Shown: positions 42,873 through 52,003 of the stretch, piece by piece
Layout: each line of letters opens with the position of its first letter
Position numbering within the stretch: position 1 is the stretch's first letter
DNA from: JALYNX01 sp963746905
GTDB taxonomy: Bacteria; Actinomycetota; Acidimicrobiia; Spongiisociales; ZC4RG35
Direction of reading: 5' to 3'
Length of the DNA stretch: 64,000 nucleotides
Assembly: GCA_963746905.1 (NCBI GenBank)
Contig: CAVVCY010000002.1
Location: forward strand, 124,001 to 188,000
The notes under the pieces: generated by a model
What the model saw: only the letters and a program-made list of their open reading frames with translations
Database searches by the model: none
What the model was told of the DNA's origin: nothing
Program-made: the position numbers and the translations under genes

Positions 42873-43645
42873 AGTTCGCCCTCGAGGTGCGTCAGGGGCG
42901 TGAAAAGGCCCTCGAATTTGCAGAAGTTCTCAAGGACCTCATCGGGTCTGCCGGAGGCGAGGTCGTCGATGCCACGGTCGGAGCGCCCGACATGGTGCTG
43001 GCAGTCGGCGGCGATGGGACCATGCTCGCCGCGGTACAGGTTGCCCTCCGCTCCAATGCACCTGTCCTCGGCTTCAACCTGGGCACGATCGGCTTTCTCA
43101 CCGAGGCCGAGCCCGACCAAGCAGAATCGATCGTCAGGCGCCTCGTCGCAGGGGACTTCCAGGTTGATGAGCGAATGACAGTGAGCGCCACGGTTGCCGG
43201 TTCGACGGCGACCGGCGTCAACGATGTCGTCGTAGAGAAGGTGGACAGTCAACGACTGATCGACCTAGAGGTCACGATCGACGGTCAGCGGTTTCTGACC
43301 TACCGGGCCGACGGGCTGATTATCTCCACACCCACCGGCTCCACCGCATACTCGTTTTCGGCTGGCGGCCCGTTGGTTGATCCCGACCTCGATGCCCTCG
43401 TGTTGGCACCGGTGGCAGCGCACTCTCTCTTCGACCGGCCATTGGTAGTGCGGTCGGGGACCCAGATCGAGGTTCGGGTCGGCACCGACCGGCCCGTCAA
43501 GGTGTCGGTCGACAAGATCAGTCTTGGGCATCTGGCGATGGGCGATCGGGTGGTGGTGGCAAGAGGTGCATCCCCGGCCCGTTTCGTGACATTCGGAGAC
43601 CGCAACTTTCCGGTGTTGGTAACCGAGAAGTTCGGGCTCAGGTGA
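42869..43645 (+). CDS. nadK: NAD kinase
   Basis: 258 residues from TTG 42869. Phosphorylates NAD to NADP. LAVGGDGTMLAAVQVAL (GGDGT), NLGTIGFLTE, and YRADGLIISTPTGSTAYSFSAGG are family motifs. TTG start overlaps the tlyA stop, and the gene ends with a TGATG overlap onto recN. Operon order tlyA-nadK-recN is conserved with mycobacteria. Confidence 0.95.
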   Translation: MKFALEVRQGREKALEFAEVLKDLIGSAGGEVVDATVGAPDMVLAVGGDGTMLAAVQVALRSNAPVLGFNLGTIGFLTEAEPDQAESIVRRLVAGDFQVDERMTVSATVAGSTATGVNDVVVEKVDSQRLIDLEVTIDGQRFLTYRADGLIISTPTGSTAYSFSAGGPLVDPDLDALVLAPVAAHSLFDRPLVVRSGTQIEVRVGTDRPVKVSVDKISLGHLAMGDRVVVARGASPARFVTFGDRNFPVLVTEKFGLR

Positions 43646-45240
43646 TGCTGAGGCATCTGAGGGCTCGCAATCTTGGTGTGCTCGGCGACGCCGAGATCGA
43701 TCCCGGCGAGGGCTTCACCGTCATCACCGGTGAGACGGGTGCCGGCAAGACCCTGCTCCTGGGCGCTCTGCGCTTGCTCATCGGGGACAAGGCTCGTCCC
43801 GACGCCGTCGGGCCCTTCGCTGACGAGACGCAGGCTGACGGGCTCTTCGAGGATGGCGCCGAGGAGCTCGGTGTCAGTCGCGTGGTGCCACGCGATGGGA
43901 GAAGCCGGGCCTATCTGGAGGGAGCGCTGGTTTCGGTGGGGGCCCTCACCAACCGGATCGGCAAGCTGGTGGACATCGTCGGGCAGCACGACCAGTTGCG
44001 GCTCCGCCGCCCTTCGGTCGTCCTCGAATTGCTCGACAATGTCCTCGACGAGCAAGGGGTGCACGCTCAGTCGGCGTATCAGGGCTGTTGGAAGGCTTAC
44101 CGGTCCTCGCTCGAAGATCAGGCGAGCTTGGGCGGCGATCTGATGGCTCTCGAGCGTGAGCTCGACCTGGTGTCACACCAGGCACGGGAGATCGAAGGAG
44201 CAGGTCTTCAGGCCGGAGATGACGAGGACGCGGAGGCCATGGCTTCGAGACTGCGCAACGCCGAGGCGATTCGGGGCCATCTCGGGTACGCGCTCGACAA
44301 GGCCGAGAACGTTGCGGATCTCTCTGGTGAAGTGGTTTCCGCTTTGAGGAAGATCGCGGACATGGACCCCGGGCTATCGGCCGCGGCCGAAGCTTGGGAA
44401 GGTGTCGCCGAACAGGTCGCCGTCTTGCATCGGTCGGTTCGGGATGCTGCCGAGGATGTCCGAGAGGACCCGGCTGCCCTGGCCGAAGTCGAGGATCGAC
44501 TCACGGCACTCGGGGACCTGAAGAGGAAATATGGCAAGACCATCGCAGAGGTCATCGCCTTCGGGACGGCAGCGCGGGACCGGACAGATCAACTGGCTGC
44601 TCTTCTCGAACGGGCCTCTCTCATCGACACTGAGGTGGCGCGCGCCTTCGAAGAAGTCCATCAGGCAGCCATCGGCCTTACTGTCGCACGAAAGCGGACA
44701 GTGGCCGCCATCGAAGAGGAGGTGGCTGACCACCTTCGGGCACTGGGAATGCCATCGGCCTCACTGGAGTTTGTGATCGAGTCAGTCGAGCCTGGGCCCA
44801 GTGGCGCCGATCGGGTCGCCGTTCAGTTTGCTTCGGATGTCAGGCTTCAGAGCGGGGCTATCCAGGATGTCGCCTCGGGTGGTGAGCTATCCCGCATCGT
44901 CCTCGCGCTTCGCCTTGCCACCCGGACTGAGGGAGCCCAGACCCTGGTGTTCGATGAGGTCGACTCCGGAGTCGGCGGGGTGACCGCGCTCGCTCTGGGA
45001 AAGAAGCTTGCCGATCTCGGACGCTCCAATCAGGTGCTTTGCGTGACCCATCTCCCTCAGGTTGCCGCCCACGCCGGGCGTCACTACGTCGTGAAACGTG
45101 ACGGTGACCGGGCGCAGGTCGTGGAAGTGGAGGGCGATGAGCGCCTCGAGGAGCTTTCCAGGATGCTCGCCGGTCTGCCCGAAAGTGCCCGCGGCAGGGA
45201 GGCCGCGGCCGAATTGTTGGAGCTGACACTCCAGATTTGA
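43645..45240 (+). CDS. recN: DNA repair protein RecN
   Basis: 531 residues. SMC-like ATPase acting in double-strand break repair. GETGAGKTLLLGAL (Walker A, about 28-41), VGQHDQLRLRRP near 110, a central coiled-coil region, the signature VASGGELSRIVLALRL near 410 and TLVFDEVDSGVGG (Walker B) near 435. Either GTG 43642 or ATG 43645 could be the start; ATG is used here, giving MLRHLRARNLGVL. The stop is 45 nt before pyrG. Confidence 0.94.
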   Translation: MLRHLRARNLGVLGDAEIDPGEGFTVITGETGAGKTLLLGALRLLIGDKARPDAVGPFADETQADGLFEDGAEELGVSRVVPRDGRSRAYLEGALVSVGALTNRIGKLVDIVGQHDQLRLRRPSVVLELLDNVLDEQGVHAQSAYQGCWKAYRSSLEDQASLGGDLMALERELDLVSHQAREIEGAGLQAGDDEDAEAMASRLRNAEAIRGHLGYALDKAENVADLSGEVVSALRKIADMDPGLSAAAEAWEGVAEQVAVLHRSVRDAAEDVREDPAALAEVEDRLTALGDLKRKYGKTIAEVIAFGTAARDRTDQLAALLERASLIDTEVARAFEEVHQAAIGLTVARKRTVAAIEEEVADHLRALGMPSASLEFVIESVEPGPSGADRVAVQFASDVRLQSGAIQDVASGGELSRIVLALRLATRTEGAQTLVFDEVDSGVGGVTALALGKKLADLGRSNQVLCVTHLPQVAAHAGRHYVVKRDGDRAQVVEVEGDERLEELSRMLAGLPESARGREAAAELLELTLQI

Positions 45241-45285
45241 AGATGTCGGCGAGAGCCGGATCGCGTGCTACATTGAAATCCCGTC

Positions 45286-46989
45286 ATGGACGGGCCCCTT
45301 TTCACCTCAGAGAGCCAACCCGGTTCCGAGGCCCCCGCTCCGACTCCCACCAAGTATGTGTTTGTGACTGGTGGCGTGGTTTCCAGCCTGGGCAAGGGGA
45401 TTGCGGCCAGCTCCCTCGGCCGGCTCCTCAAGTCACGAGGACTTCGGGTCGTCAACCAGAAGCTCGACCCTTACATCAACGTCGACCCGGGCACGATGAA
45501 CCCGTTCCAGCACGGTGAGGTGTTTGTGACCGACGACGGGGGAGAGACCGACCTCGACCTCGGCCACTACGAGCGGTTCACGGGCGAGAACCTGAAGCGG
45601 ACGTCCAACGTGACCTCCGGATCCGTCTATTTGTCCGTCATCCAGAAGGAGCGCCGCGGGGACTACCTGGGGGACACGGTTCAGGTGATCCCACACATCA
45701 CCAATGAGATCAAGGATCGGATCCGCAGGGTCGGCGAGCAAGACGTCGATGTGGTGATCACCGAAGTGGGTGGGACTGTCGGTGACATCGAGAGCCTTCC
45801 CTTCCTCGAGGCGATCCGCCAGTACGGGAATGAGGTGGGACGGGAGAACGTCGTCTTCGTCCATGTCACATTGGTTCCCTACATCGCCACGTCGGAGGAG
45901 TTGAAGACCAAGCCGACCCAGCACTCCGTTGCGGAATTGCGGAGCAAGGGCATTCATCCCGACGTCATCATTGTCAGGTCTGACCGGGCGATCGATGAGG
46001 GGGTGCGGAAGAAGATCAGCCTCTTCTGCGACGTCGAGCCCAGGGCGGTCATCGCGGCTCCCGACGTCGAAGACATCTACGAGATCCCGCTCGTGCTCCA
46101 CGAAGGAGGGCTCGACAAGGTCATCTGCGACCGGCTGGGACTCGTCACCGGACCACCGGCCCTCGAGTCCTGGAGGGCGATGGTTGAGAAGGCAATGTCG
46201 GCGACCGAATCGGTGACGATCGGAATCGTCGGCAAGTATGTCGACCTTCCCGACGCCTACCTCTCCGTCGTCGAGGCCCTCAAACACGGTGTGGCTGCCC
46301 ACGGGTTGCGGCTCGACCTCCGTTGGATTCCCAGTGACGAATTGACCGGACTGTTGGCTGACTCCTATCTCGAGGAGCTCGATGGGGTGGTCATCCCCGG
46401 CGGATTCGGCTACCGCGGCGTCGAAGGAAAGATCCAGGCGATCAGATATGCCAGGGAGAACGGCATTCCGATGCTCGGCTTGTGCCTTGGCCTGCAATGC
46501 GCGGTGATCGAACTGGCTCGCAATGTGATCGGGCTCACCGATGCCAACAGCTCGGAGTTCGACCCGTCAACCCCGCATCCCGTGATCGACCTCATGGCCA
46601 GTCAGGAGGATGTGGAGGAGATGGGGGGCACGATGCGCCTCGGCCTCTATGCGGCCAAGCTCGCCGAAGGGTCGAAGGTGCGGGCCCTCTACGGGAACGA
46701 GCTGGTCTACGAGCGCCACCGACATCGCTGGGAGGTCAACAACAAGTACCGCAAGGATCTCGAGGGTGCGGGAATGATGCTCTCAGGGCTTTCGCCCGAC
46801 GACAACCTGGTGGAATACATCGAATTGATAGACCATCCGTTCTTCGTCGGCACCCAGGCTCACCCCGAATTGCGGTCACGGCCGGACCGCCCCCATCCGC
46901 TGTTTTCGGGGCTGATCGAGGCCGCGGCCAGGATCCGCCGTGGAACCGAGGTTCCCGAACTGGAGGCCATCGACCTGACGGTCGATTGA
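45286..46989 (+). CDS. pyrG: CTP synthase
   Basis: 567 residues. Aminates UTP to CTP with glutamine-derived ammonia. The synthase half begins KYVFVTGGVVSSLGKGIAASSLGRLLKSRG after a 20-residue tail, with TEVGGTVGDIESLPFLEAI. The C-terminal glutaminase has GGFGYRGVEGKI, the nucleophile Cys in LGLCLGLQCAVIE and the His-x-Glu pair in QAHPELRSRPDRP. Position after recN agrees with mycobacterial order. The short gap before it may contain a promoter. Confidence 0.96.
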   Translation: MDGPLFTSESQPGSEAPAPTPTKYVFVTGGVVSSLGKGIAASSLGRLLKSRGLRVVNQKLDPYINVDPGTMNPFQHGEVFVTDDGGETDLDLGHYERFTGENLKRTSNVTSGSVYLSVIQKERRGDYLGDTVQVIPHITNEIKDRIRRVGEQDVDVVITEVGGTVGDIESLPFLEAIRQYGNEVGRENVVFVHVTLVPYIATSEELKTKPTQHSVAELRSKGIHPDVIIVRSDRAIDEGVRKKISLFCDVEPRAVIAAPDVEDIYEIPLVLHEGGLDKVICDRLGLVTGPPALESWRAMVEKAMSATESVTIGIVGKYVDLPDAYLSVVEALKHGVAAHGLRLDLRWIPSDELTGLLADSYLEELDGVVIPGGFGYRGVEGKIQAIRYARENGIPMLGLCLGLQCAVIELARNVIGLTDANSSEFDPSTPHPVIDLMASQEDVEEMGGTMRLGLYAAKLAEGSKVRALYGNELVYERHRHRWEVNNKYRKDLEGAGMMLSGLSPDDNLVEYIELIDHPFFVGTQAHPELRSRPDRPHPLFSGLIEAAARIRRGTEVPELEAIDLTVD

Positions 46990-47053
46990 GGCAGGGATTC
47001 ATCCCGCCGTATAGCCTGAACGCCGATTGAGTACCCGCCAGGAGGATCCAAAC

Positions 47054-48175
47054 TTGATCGTCGGTGTGCCAAGAGAGATCAAGACCGACGAGCATCGGGT
47101 TGCGATCACCCCGGTTGGGGTTCGTGAGCTGACCGATCGCGGTCACCAAGTTCTCATCGAGAAGAGCGCTGGCGAGGGCTCGAGCATCCACGACGACGAG
47201 TTCGAGACCCAGGGAGCGACCATCGTCGCCTCGGCGGCCGAGGTGTTCGGTGGCGCCGACATGATCCTCAAGGTCAAGGAGCCTCAGCGCGTAGAAATCG
47301 AAATGTTCCGTTCGGGCCAGGTTCTCTTCACCTACCTCCACCTTGCTGCCTACCCCGACCTTGCCGCGGGTCTCCGGAAGCGAGACGTTGTCGCGATTGC
47401 ATACGAGACGGTGCAGATGCCAGACCGGTCACTGCCCTTGTTGGCACCGATGTCGGAGATCGCCGGCCGCATGGCGGCCCAGGTCGGTGCCTACTTCCTG
47501 GAGAGGACCCAGGGTGGTCGGGGAGTTCTGCTCGGCGGTGTGCCCGGTGTCAAGAGAGGCAAGGTCGTCATCATTGGGGGAGGGATGGCGGGCTCAAACG
47601 CTGCCCTCATCGCCATCGGGATGCAGGCAGACGTCGTGGTCCTGGACACCGACATGGAGAAGCTCCGCTGGCTGGATTCTCTCCACCAGGGCAGAGTCCT
47701 CACGCTTCACTCCAACAAGCTGACCCTGGAGGAGCAGGTGCTGGATGCCGACCTCGTGATCGGGACCGTCCTGGTGCCGGGAGCATCGGCTCCAAAGTTG
47801 GTCACCGAAGAGATGGTGCGGCGGATGAAGAAAGGCGCGGTGCTGGTCGACGTCGCAATCGACCAGGGGGGATGCTTCGAGACCTCCAAGGAAACGACTC
47901 ACCGCGACCCGGTCTACATGGTCCACGACGTGGTCCACTACGCCGTGGGCAACATTCCGGGCGCGGTGCCTCACACCTCGACCTACGCGCTGACCAATGC
48001 GACTCTTCGTTACGCGGTCAGCCTGGCCTCCAGTGGAGTCGAGGAGGCCATCAGCGTCCATCCTGAGCTTCTCGGGGGTGTCAACGTCGTGGGCGAGGAT
48101 GTCTGTCACCCGGCGGTGGCCGAGAGCCTCGGAGTGTCGCACGTGCCGGCTGCAGAGGCTCTCGCCTCGAGGTGA
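47054..48175 (+). CDS. ald: Alanine dehydrogenase
   Basis: 373 residues. Interconverts alanine and pyruvate with NADH. The TTG at 47054 is chosen because AGGAGG ends 8 nt upstream (47040-47045) and the protein then starts IVGVPREIKTDEHRVAITP, the family N-terminus. The NAD site is VVIIGGGMAGSNAALIAIGMQADVVVLD near 165-195; the catalytic Lys and His are in KVKEPQ and TYLHLAA. An upstream frame continues to 47027 but lacks this support. The stop overlaps the recombinase gene by 4 nt. Confidence 0.94.
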   Translation: MIVGVPREIKTDEHRVAITPVGVRELTDRGHQVLIEKSAGEGSSIHDDEFETQGATIVASAAEVFGGADMILKVKEPQRVEIEMFRSGQVLFTYLHLAAYPDLAAGLRKRDVVAIAYETVQMPDRSLPLLAPMSEIAGRMAAQVGAYFLERTQGGRGVLLGGVPGVKRGKVVIIGGGMAGSNAALIAIGMQADVVVLDTDMEKLRWLDSLHQGRVLTLHSNKLTLEEQVLDADLVIGTVLVPGASAPKLVTEEMVRRMKKGAVLVDVAIDQGGCFETSKETTHRDPVYMVHDVVHYAVGNIPGAVPHTSTYALTNATLRYAVSLASSGVEEAISVHPELLGGVNVVGEDVCHPAVAESLGVSHVPAAEALASR

Positions 48176-49068
48176 GCCAAGGCTCACCGAGTCTCCCCGA
48201 ATGTGTCGAGGAGTACATGATTGCCCTCCGGGTCGAGCGAGGACTCGCTCTCAACACGCTGAGCGCCTATCGCCGGGATCTCGACCAATACCTGGCCTTT
48301 CTCGAGGGCCGGGAGCCTGACCGGGATCTAGTCGATGGGTTCGTGAGTCACCTCCACAGCCGTGACCTCGCGATGTCGACCGTGAGTCGCAAGGTGGCCG
48401 CCATTCGCGGCCTGCACCGGTTCCTGGTGGTGGAGGGCATGAGACAAGCCGATCCCACTCTTCTCATCGACTCGCCGCGCCGCCCAGACCCCTTTCCCAA
48501 GGCCTTGTCCATCGATGAGACATTTCGCCTGATCGAGGCGCCCGACCTCTCAACGGCCCAAGGGCGACGCGATTCGGCCCTCCTCGAGTTCCTCTACGGC
48601 ACAGGGGCACGGGTCTCAGAGGCGGTTGGGATCGACTTGGGAAAGATCGATCTCGAGGATCGGGTGGCTCTGGTCACGGGCAAGGGCTCGAAGCAGCGGC
48701 TGGTGCCACTGGGGAGCAAGGCGGTCATAGCGATTGCAAGGTGGCTTCCGGACCGCCTCGGCCTCTTCGCCCGTGGACAGCGCGGGGATCCGGTGTTCCT
48801 CAATATGAGAGGGCGGCGCCTGACCCGTCAGGGAGCGTTCGACGTGGTGCGGGCCAATGCTTCCCGGGCCGGAATCGAAGCGGCCAAAGTGTCGCCCCAT
48901 GTCCTGCGTCATTCGGCCGCGACCCACATGGTGGAGTCCGGTGCGGACCTCCGGACCGTACAAGAAATCCTCGGTCACGCTACGATTAGCACCACCCAGA
49001 TCTACACGAGGGTCAGCGCTACCCATCTCGTGGAGGTCTACGTCCAGGCACACCCGAGGAGCCGATGA
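48172..49068 (+). CDS. xerD: Tyrosine recombinase XerC/XerD
   Basis: 298 residues, family length. N-terminal SAM-like core-binding domain (RGLALNTLSAYRRDL) and the catalytic domain with Arg in YGTGARVSEAVG, Lys in TGKGSKQRLVPLG, HVLRHSAATHM, LGHATISTTQIYTRV (active Tyr). Resolves chromosome dimers at dif. GTG start overlaps the ald stop. It is in the mycobacterial pyrG-xerD-scpA context, so it is a housekeeping recombinase rather than an integrase. Confidence 0.93.
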   Translation: MSQGSPSLPECVEEYMIALRVERGLALNTLSAYRRDLDQYLAFLEGREPDRDLVDGFVSHLHSRDLAMSTVSRKVAAIRGLHRFLVVEGMRQADPTLLIDSPRRPDPFPKALSIDETFRLIEAPDLSTAQGRRDSALLEFLYGTGARVSEAVGIDLGKIDLEDRVALVTGKGSKQRLVPLGSKAVIAIARWLPDRLGLFARGQRGDPVFLNMRGRRLTRQGAFDVVRANASRAGIEAAKVSPHVLRHSAATHMVESGADLRTVQEILGHATISTTQIYTRVSATHLVEVYVQAHPRSR

Positions 49069-49418
49069 TGTCCTTTGACATCGCCAGAGCGGAGAAAGCG
49101 CTTCGAGAGGAGCGTGCTCATCTAGTCCACCAGTTGGACGACCTGGGCGCTGCCGAAAGCGGTGATCTTCGGGCCGACCTCGACTTTGGAGGGAGCTTCG
49201 CCGACGCGGCCGCGGTGACTGCAGAGCGGACCGAGGTGCTCGGTCTGGTCGATTCACTGAAAAGCCAGCTCGACAACGTCGATCGTGCCCTGGCTCATAT
49301 CGAGGCCGGCACCTACGGGACGTGTGACAACTGCGGCAACGAAATCGACCCGGCTCGCCTCGAATTCCGACCGGAATCGGTTCTTTGCGTCGACTGCAAG
49401 ACCAAGGTCGCAGGCTGA
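49065..49418 (+). CDS. DksA/TraR-type C4 zinc-finger protein
   Basis: 117 residues from ATG 49065 (a second ATG follows at 49068). Coiled N-terminal helices (about 10-75) are followed by GTYGTCDNCGNEIDPARLEFRPESVLCVDCK with four Cys, a TraR/DksA zinc finger. Members bind RNA polymerase through the secondary channel in proteobacteria; in actinobacteria the role is less clear. It overlaps the xerD stop by 4 nt and precedes the HD gene. Confidence 0.85.
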   Translation: MMSFDIARAEKALREERAHLVHQLDDLGAAESGDLRADLDFGGSFADAAAVTAERTEVLGLVDSLKSQLDNVDRALAHIEAGTYGTCDNCGNEIDPARLEFRPESVLCVDCKTKVAG

Positions 49419-49422
49419 TCGA

Positions 49423-49938
49423 GTGCCCGGCTCTCTGAGCCACCTGACCAGACGCTTCTTCGACGTGTTGCTGGCACGGCCGTTGCTCGATTCAGAGCAG
49501 CAGGCGGTGGCGGTTTGGCTGAGTGAGCAGGAGCGTTCACTCTTTCTGGCCCAGCCCAAAGTAGATCAGCGACATGGCTACATGGCAGCGCTGACGGTGA
49601 TCGCCGACGGTGTTGTTGACCGGATCGTCATCAAAACAGCCTTGCTCCACGACATCGGAAAGCGCCACGCCCGCCTTGGGGTCATCGGCCGTGTCGTCGC
49701 GTCGCTTCTGATTCTCCTTCGGATCCCGATCCAGGGCCGGTGGGCCGCCTACCGGGATCACGGCCAGGTGGCGGCTGCAGAATTGGAGGCGATCGGCTGT
49801 GCTCCGCTGATAGTCGACTTCGCCCGCGTGCATCACGGCGAGCGCCCTTCGACGATCGACCCCGAGATCTGGAGACTGTTGCAAAAGGCGGACCAGCCGC
49901 CAAAGACCCGGGCCTGGAACCCGCCCGGAATATCCTGA
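49423..49938 (+). CDS. HD-domain protein
   Basis: 171 residues from the GTG at 49423, 4 nt after the zinc-finger gene. The HD motif is LLHDIGKRHARLG near residues 68-80, with a preceding conserved His in RHGYMAALTVI and a later HHGERPS; two hydrophobic residues runs (VIGRVVASLLILLRI) follow. HD proteins are metal-dependent phosphohydrolases; this one resembles small actinobacterial HD proteins of unknown substrate. It ends 11 nt before scpA. Confidence 0.8.
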   Translation: MPGSLSHLTRRFFDVLLARPLLDSEQQAVAVWLSEQERSLFLAQPKVDQRHGYMAALTVIADGVVDRIVIKTALLHDIGKRHARLGVIGRVVASLLILLRIPIQGRWAAYRDHGQVAAAELEAIGCAPLIVDFARVHHGERPSTIDPEIWRLLQKADQPPKTRAWNPPGIS

Positions 49939-49949
49939 GTGGCCAGCTG

Positions 49950-50714
49950 ATGTCATTTCACGTCAAAACAACGGTGTTCGAAGGCCCTTTGGACCTTCTG
50001 CTGCAACTCATCTCCAAGCACCAGGTCGAAGTGACCGCGGTCGGCCTGACCGAGGTGGTGACCGAGTACATCTCATTCCTCGATGAGATGAGGGGCATGG
50101 ACCTCGACGTCACCTCCGAGTTCACGCTGATCGCCGCGACCTTGATTCAGTTGAAGGCCCAATCGCTGCTCCCGGGTCGTGGCGAGTTCGACATGGACGA
50201 GGAGCTTGCCCTGATCGAGGAGCGCGACCGCCTCATCTCCCGGCTGCTGGCCTGCGTCACCTTCAAGGACGTTGGAGCGGTCCTGCTCAGACGTCTTCAA
50301 GATGCGAATCGGTTTGTTCCACGCACCTCGGGGGTCGATCAGCGGATCGTCAGCACACCTTCCGATCTGATGCTCCCGGTCGACGCATCCGGGCTGGCGG
50401 CTGCCGCCTTCAAGGTGTTCAAGAGGTCTGCGGCCGAGCCCGATCTCGACCATCTCGACCTCGACCTCCCGTCCGTTGAATCTGCGATAGGTGAGCTGCG
50501 GAGCCGGGTCGCCGAGATGACGATGGCGAGTTTCGACGATCTCGTTGAGCATTGTCAGCGCCCGATGGAAGTGGCCGCCTATTTCCTTGCCCTCCTCGAG
50601 CTGGCCCGTTGGGGGCTGATTGCGATATCGCAGGATGATTGGCTGGCCGAGATCCGTGTGGAGCACCGCGAGGTCGATGACGTCGACCTGACCTCAGAGT
50701 GGGCCGCATCATGA
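49950..50714 (+). CDS. scpA: Segregation and condensation protein A
   Basis: 254 residues. Kleisin subunit of the SMC-ScpAB complex. N-terminal VFEGPLDLLLQLISKHQVEVTAVGLTEVVTEY and the helix ATLIQLKAQSLLPG bind the SMC neck; the C-terminal winged helix ends FLALLELARWGLIAISQDDWLAEI. ATG 49950 gives the family N-terminus; the upstream in-frame region is non-conserved. The stop overlaps scpB (ATGA). Confidence 0.94.
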   Translation: MSFHVKTTVFEGPLDLLLQLISKHQVEVTAVGLTEVVTEYISFLDEMRGMDLDVTSEFTLIAATLIQLKAQSLLPGRGEFDMDEELALIEERDRLISRLLACVTFKDVGAVLLRRLQDANRFVPRTSGVDQRIVSTPSDLMLPVDASGLAAAAFKVFKRSAAEPDLDHLDLDLPSVESAIGELRSRVAEMTMASFDDLVEHCQRPMEVAAYFLALLELARWGLIAISQDDWLAEIRVEHREVDDVDLTSEWAAS

Positions 50715-51271
50715 ACGAGACCGCCGCTCTCGAGGCTGTCCTGTTCGTCACCGAGACTCCGGTTCCGATTGGTGAGTTGGCCGAGGTCCTGGAGCTCTCC
50801 CAGAAGCGGGTCGAGGAGCTTCTCGAGGAGTTGCGGGCCGACCTGGAGGCGCGAGGAGCCGGGATCGTTCTCCGCTCAGTCGCCGGAGGCTGGCGCCTCT
50901 ATTCACATCCCGACGCCTATCCCTATCTCGAGCGGTTCTCGTCATCTGCCACCGCACGGCGCCTGTCGCCTGCGGCTATTGAGACGCTCTCGGTCATCGC
51001 CTACCGCCAGCCGGTGGCGAGGAGCCAGATCTCCGAGATTCGAGGGGTCGACTCCGACTCCGCTGTGCGGACCCTCGAGCGACTCGGGCTCATCGAAGAG
51101 AAGGAGCGTCTTGACCTTCCCGGTAACCCTGCGGTCTACGTGACCACGGATCTGCTCCTCGAAAAGCTCGGGCTGAGCTCATTGACCCAATTGCCACCTC
51201 TTGCCGACCACATCCCGCCCGCCGAGATCGTCGATTCCCTCGAGGAGACACTCCGGCCCGGGAATGGGTGA
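50711..51271 (+). CDS. scpB: Segregation and condensation protein B
   Basis: 186 residues. Two winged-helix domains: ALEAVLFVTETPVPIGELAEVLEL and the second with RRLSPAAIETLSVIAYRQPVARSQISEIRGVDSDSAVRTLERLGLI, the most conserved stretch. It binds the ScpA middle. ATG 50711 overlaps scpA; a GTG at 50699 would extend it by four residues. rluB starts 4 nt after. Confidence 0.94.
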   Translation: MNETAALEAVLFVTETPVPIGELAEVLELSQKRVEELLEELRADLEARGAGIVLRSVAGGWRLYSHPDAYPYLERFSSSATARRLSPAAIETLSVIAYRQPVARSQISEIRGVDSDSAVRTLERLGLIEEKERLDLPGNPAVYVTTDLLLEKLGLSSLTQLPPLADHIPPAEIVDSLEETLRPGNG

Positions 51272-51274
51272 GTC

Positions 51275-52003
51275 GTGGCGGAGGCGGTCCGCGCCCAAAA
51301 GGCCATCGCCAACTCGGGACTGATGTCCCGACGCGCCGCAGAAGAAGCCATCGCCTCGGGGCGGGTGGCGGTCGATGGCGAGACGATCGGTCTCGGGGAC
51401 CGGGTCGACGTCACGGCACAGGTTCTGACCATCGATGGAGCACCCATCCCGCTCAACCCGGATTTGGAGACACACCTCCTCTACAAGCCCTTGGGCGTCA
51501 TCAGCAGTGCCTCGGACCCCCAAGGCCGCGCAGTCGTGGTCGACCTGGTGCGCAGTGACCACCGCCTCTACCCGGTCGGACGTCTCGATTCGGACTCGGA
51601 AGGCCTGATCCTTCTCACCAATGACGGGGAGCTGGCTAATCGAGTCACCCACCCCCGATATGGGATAACCAAGAAGTACGTTGCGTTGGTCGCCGGGCGC
51701 CCGACGGCGGCCGAAGTCCGCCGACTCACGACAGGGATCGAGATCGATGATGGCCCGGCCCATGCGTTGTCCGCCCGCATTATCCGGCGGAGCGGGGATG
51801 AGACCATGGTTGAGTTGGTGCTGGGTGAAGGCAGGAATCGCGAGGTGCGGCGCATGTTCGAGGCAATCGGGTACCAGGTGACTCGCCTGGTGAGGACGGC
51901 CATCGGGCCGATAGCGGATCAGAGTTTGAAGGCCGGGGAATCCAGGCTGCTCTCGATCGCCGAGATCAATCGCCTTCTCGCTTCGGGCACATCAAATCCA
52001 TGA
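51275..52003 (+). CDS. rluB: Pseudouridine synthase RluB family
   Basis: 242 residues from GTG 51275. S4 domain (RAQKAIANSGLMSRRAAEEAIASGRVAVDG) and the RsuA-type catalytic domain with YPVGRLDSDSEGLILLTNDGEL, where the catalytic Asp is in GRLDSDS, then KKYVALVAG and EGRNREVRRMFEAIGYQVTRL. It makes pseudouridine in 23S rRNA (helix 89/90 region in known homologues). scpAB-rluB-cmk-der is a conserved order. The stop overlaps aroA (ATGA). Confidence 0.93.
   Translation: MAEAVRAQKAIANSGLMSRRAAEEAIASGRVAVDGETIGLGDRVDVTAQVLTIDGAPIPLNPDLETHLLYKPLGVISSASDPQGRAVVVDLVRSDHRLYPVGRLDSDSEGLILLTNDGELANRVTHPRYGITKKYVALVAGRPTAAEVRRLTTGIEIDDGPAHALSARIIRRSGDETMVELVLGEGRNREVRRMFEAIGYQVTRLVRTAIGPIADQSLKAGESRLLSIAEINRLLASGTSNP

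Noticed and set aside
48172..49068. Integrase of a mobile element
   Set aside because: It keeps the XerC/D length and catalytic residues and lies in conserved housekeeping order.
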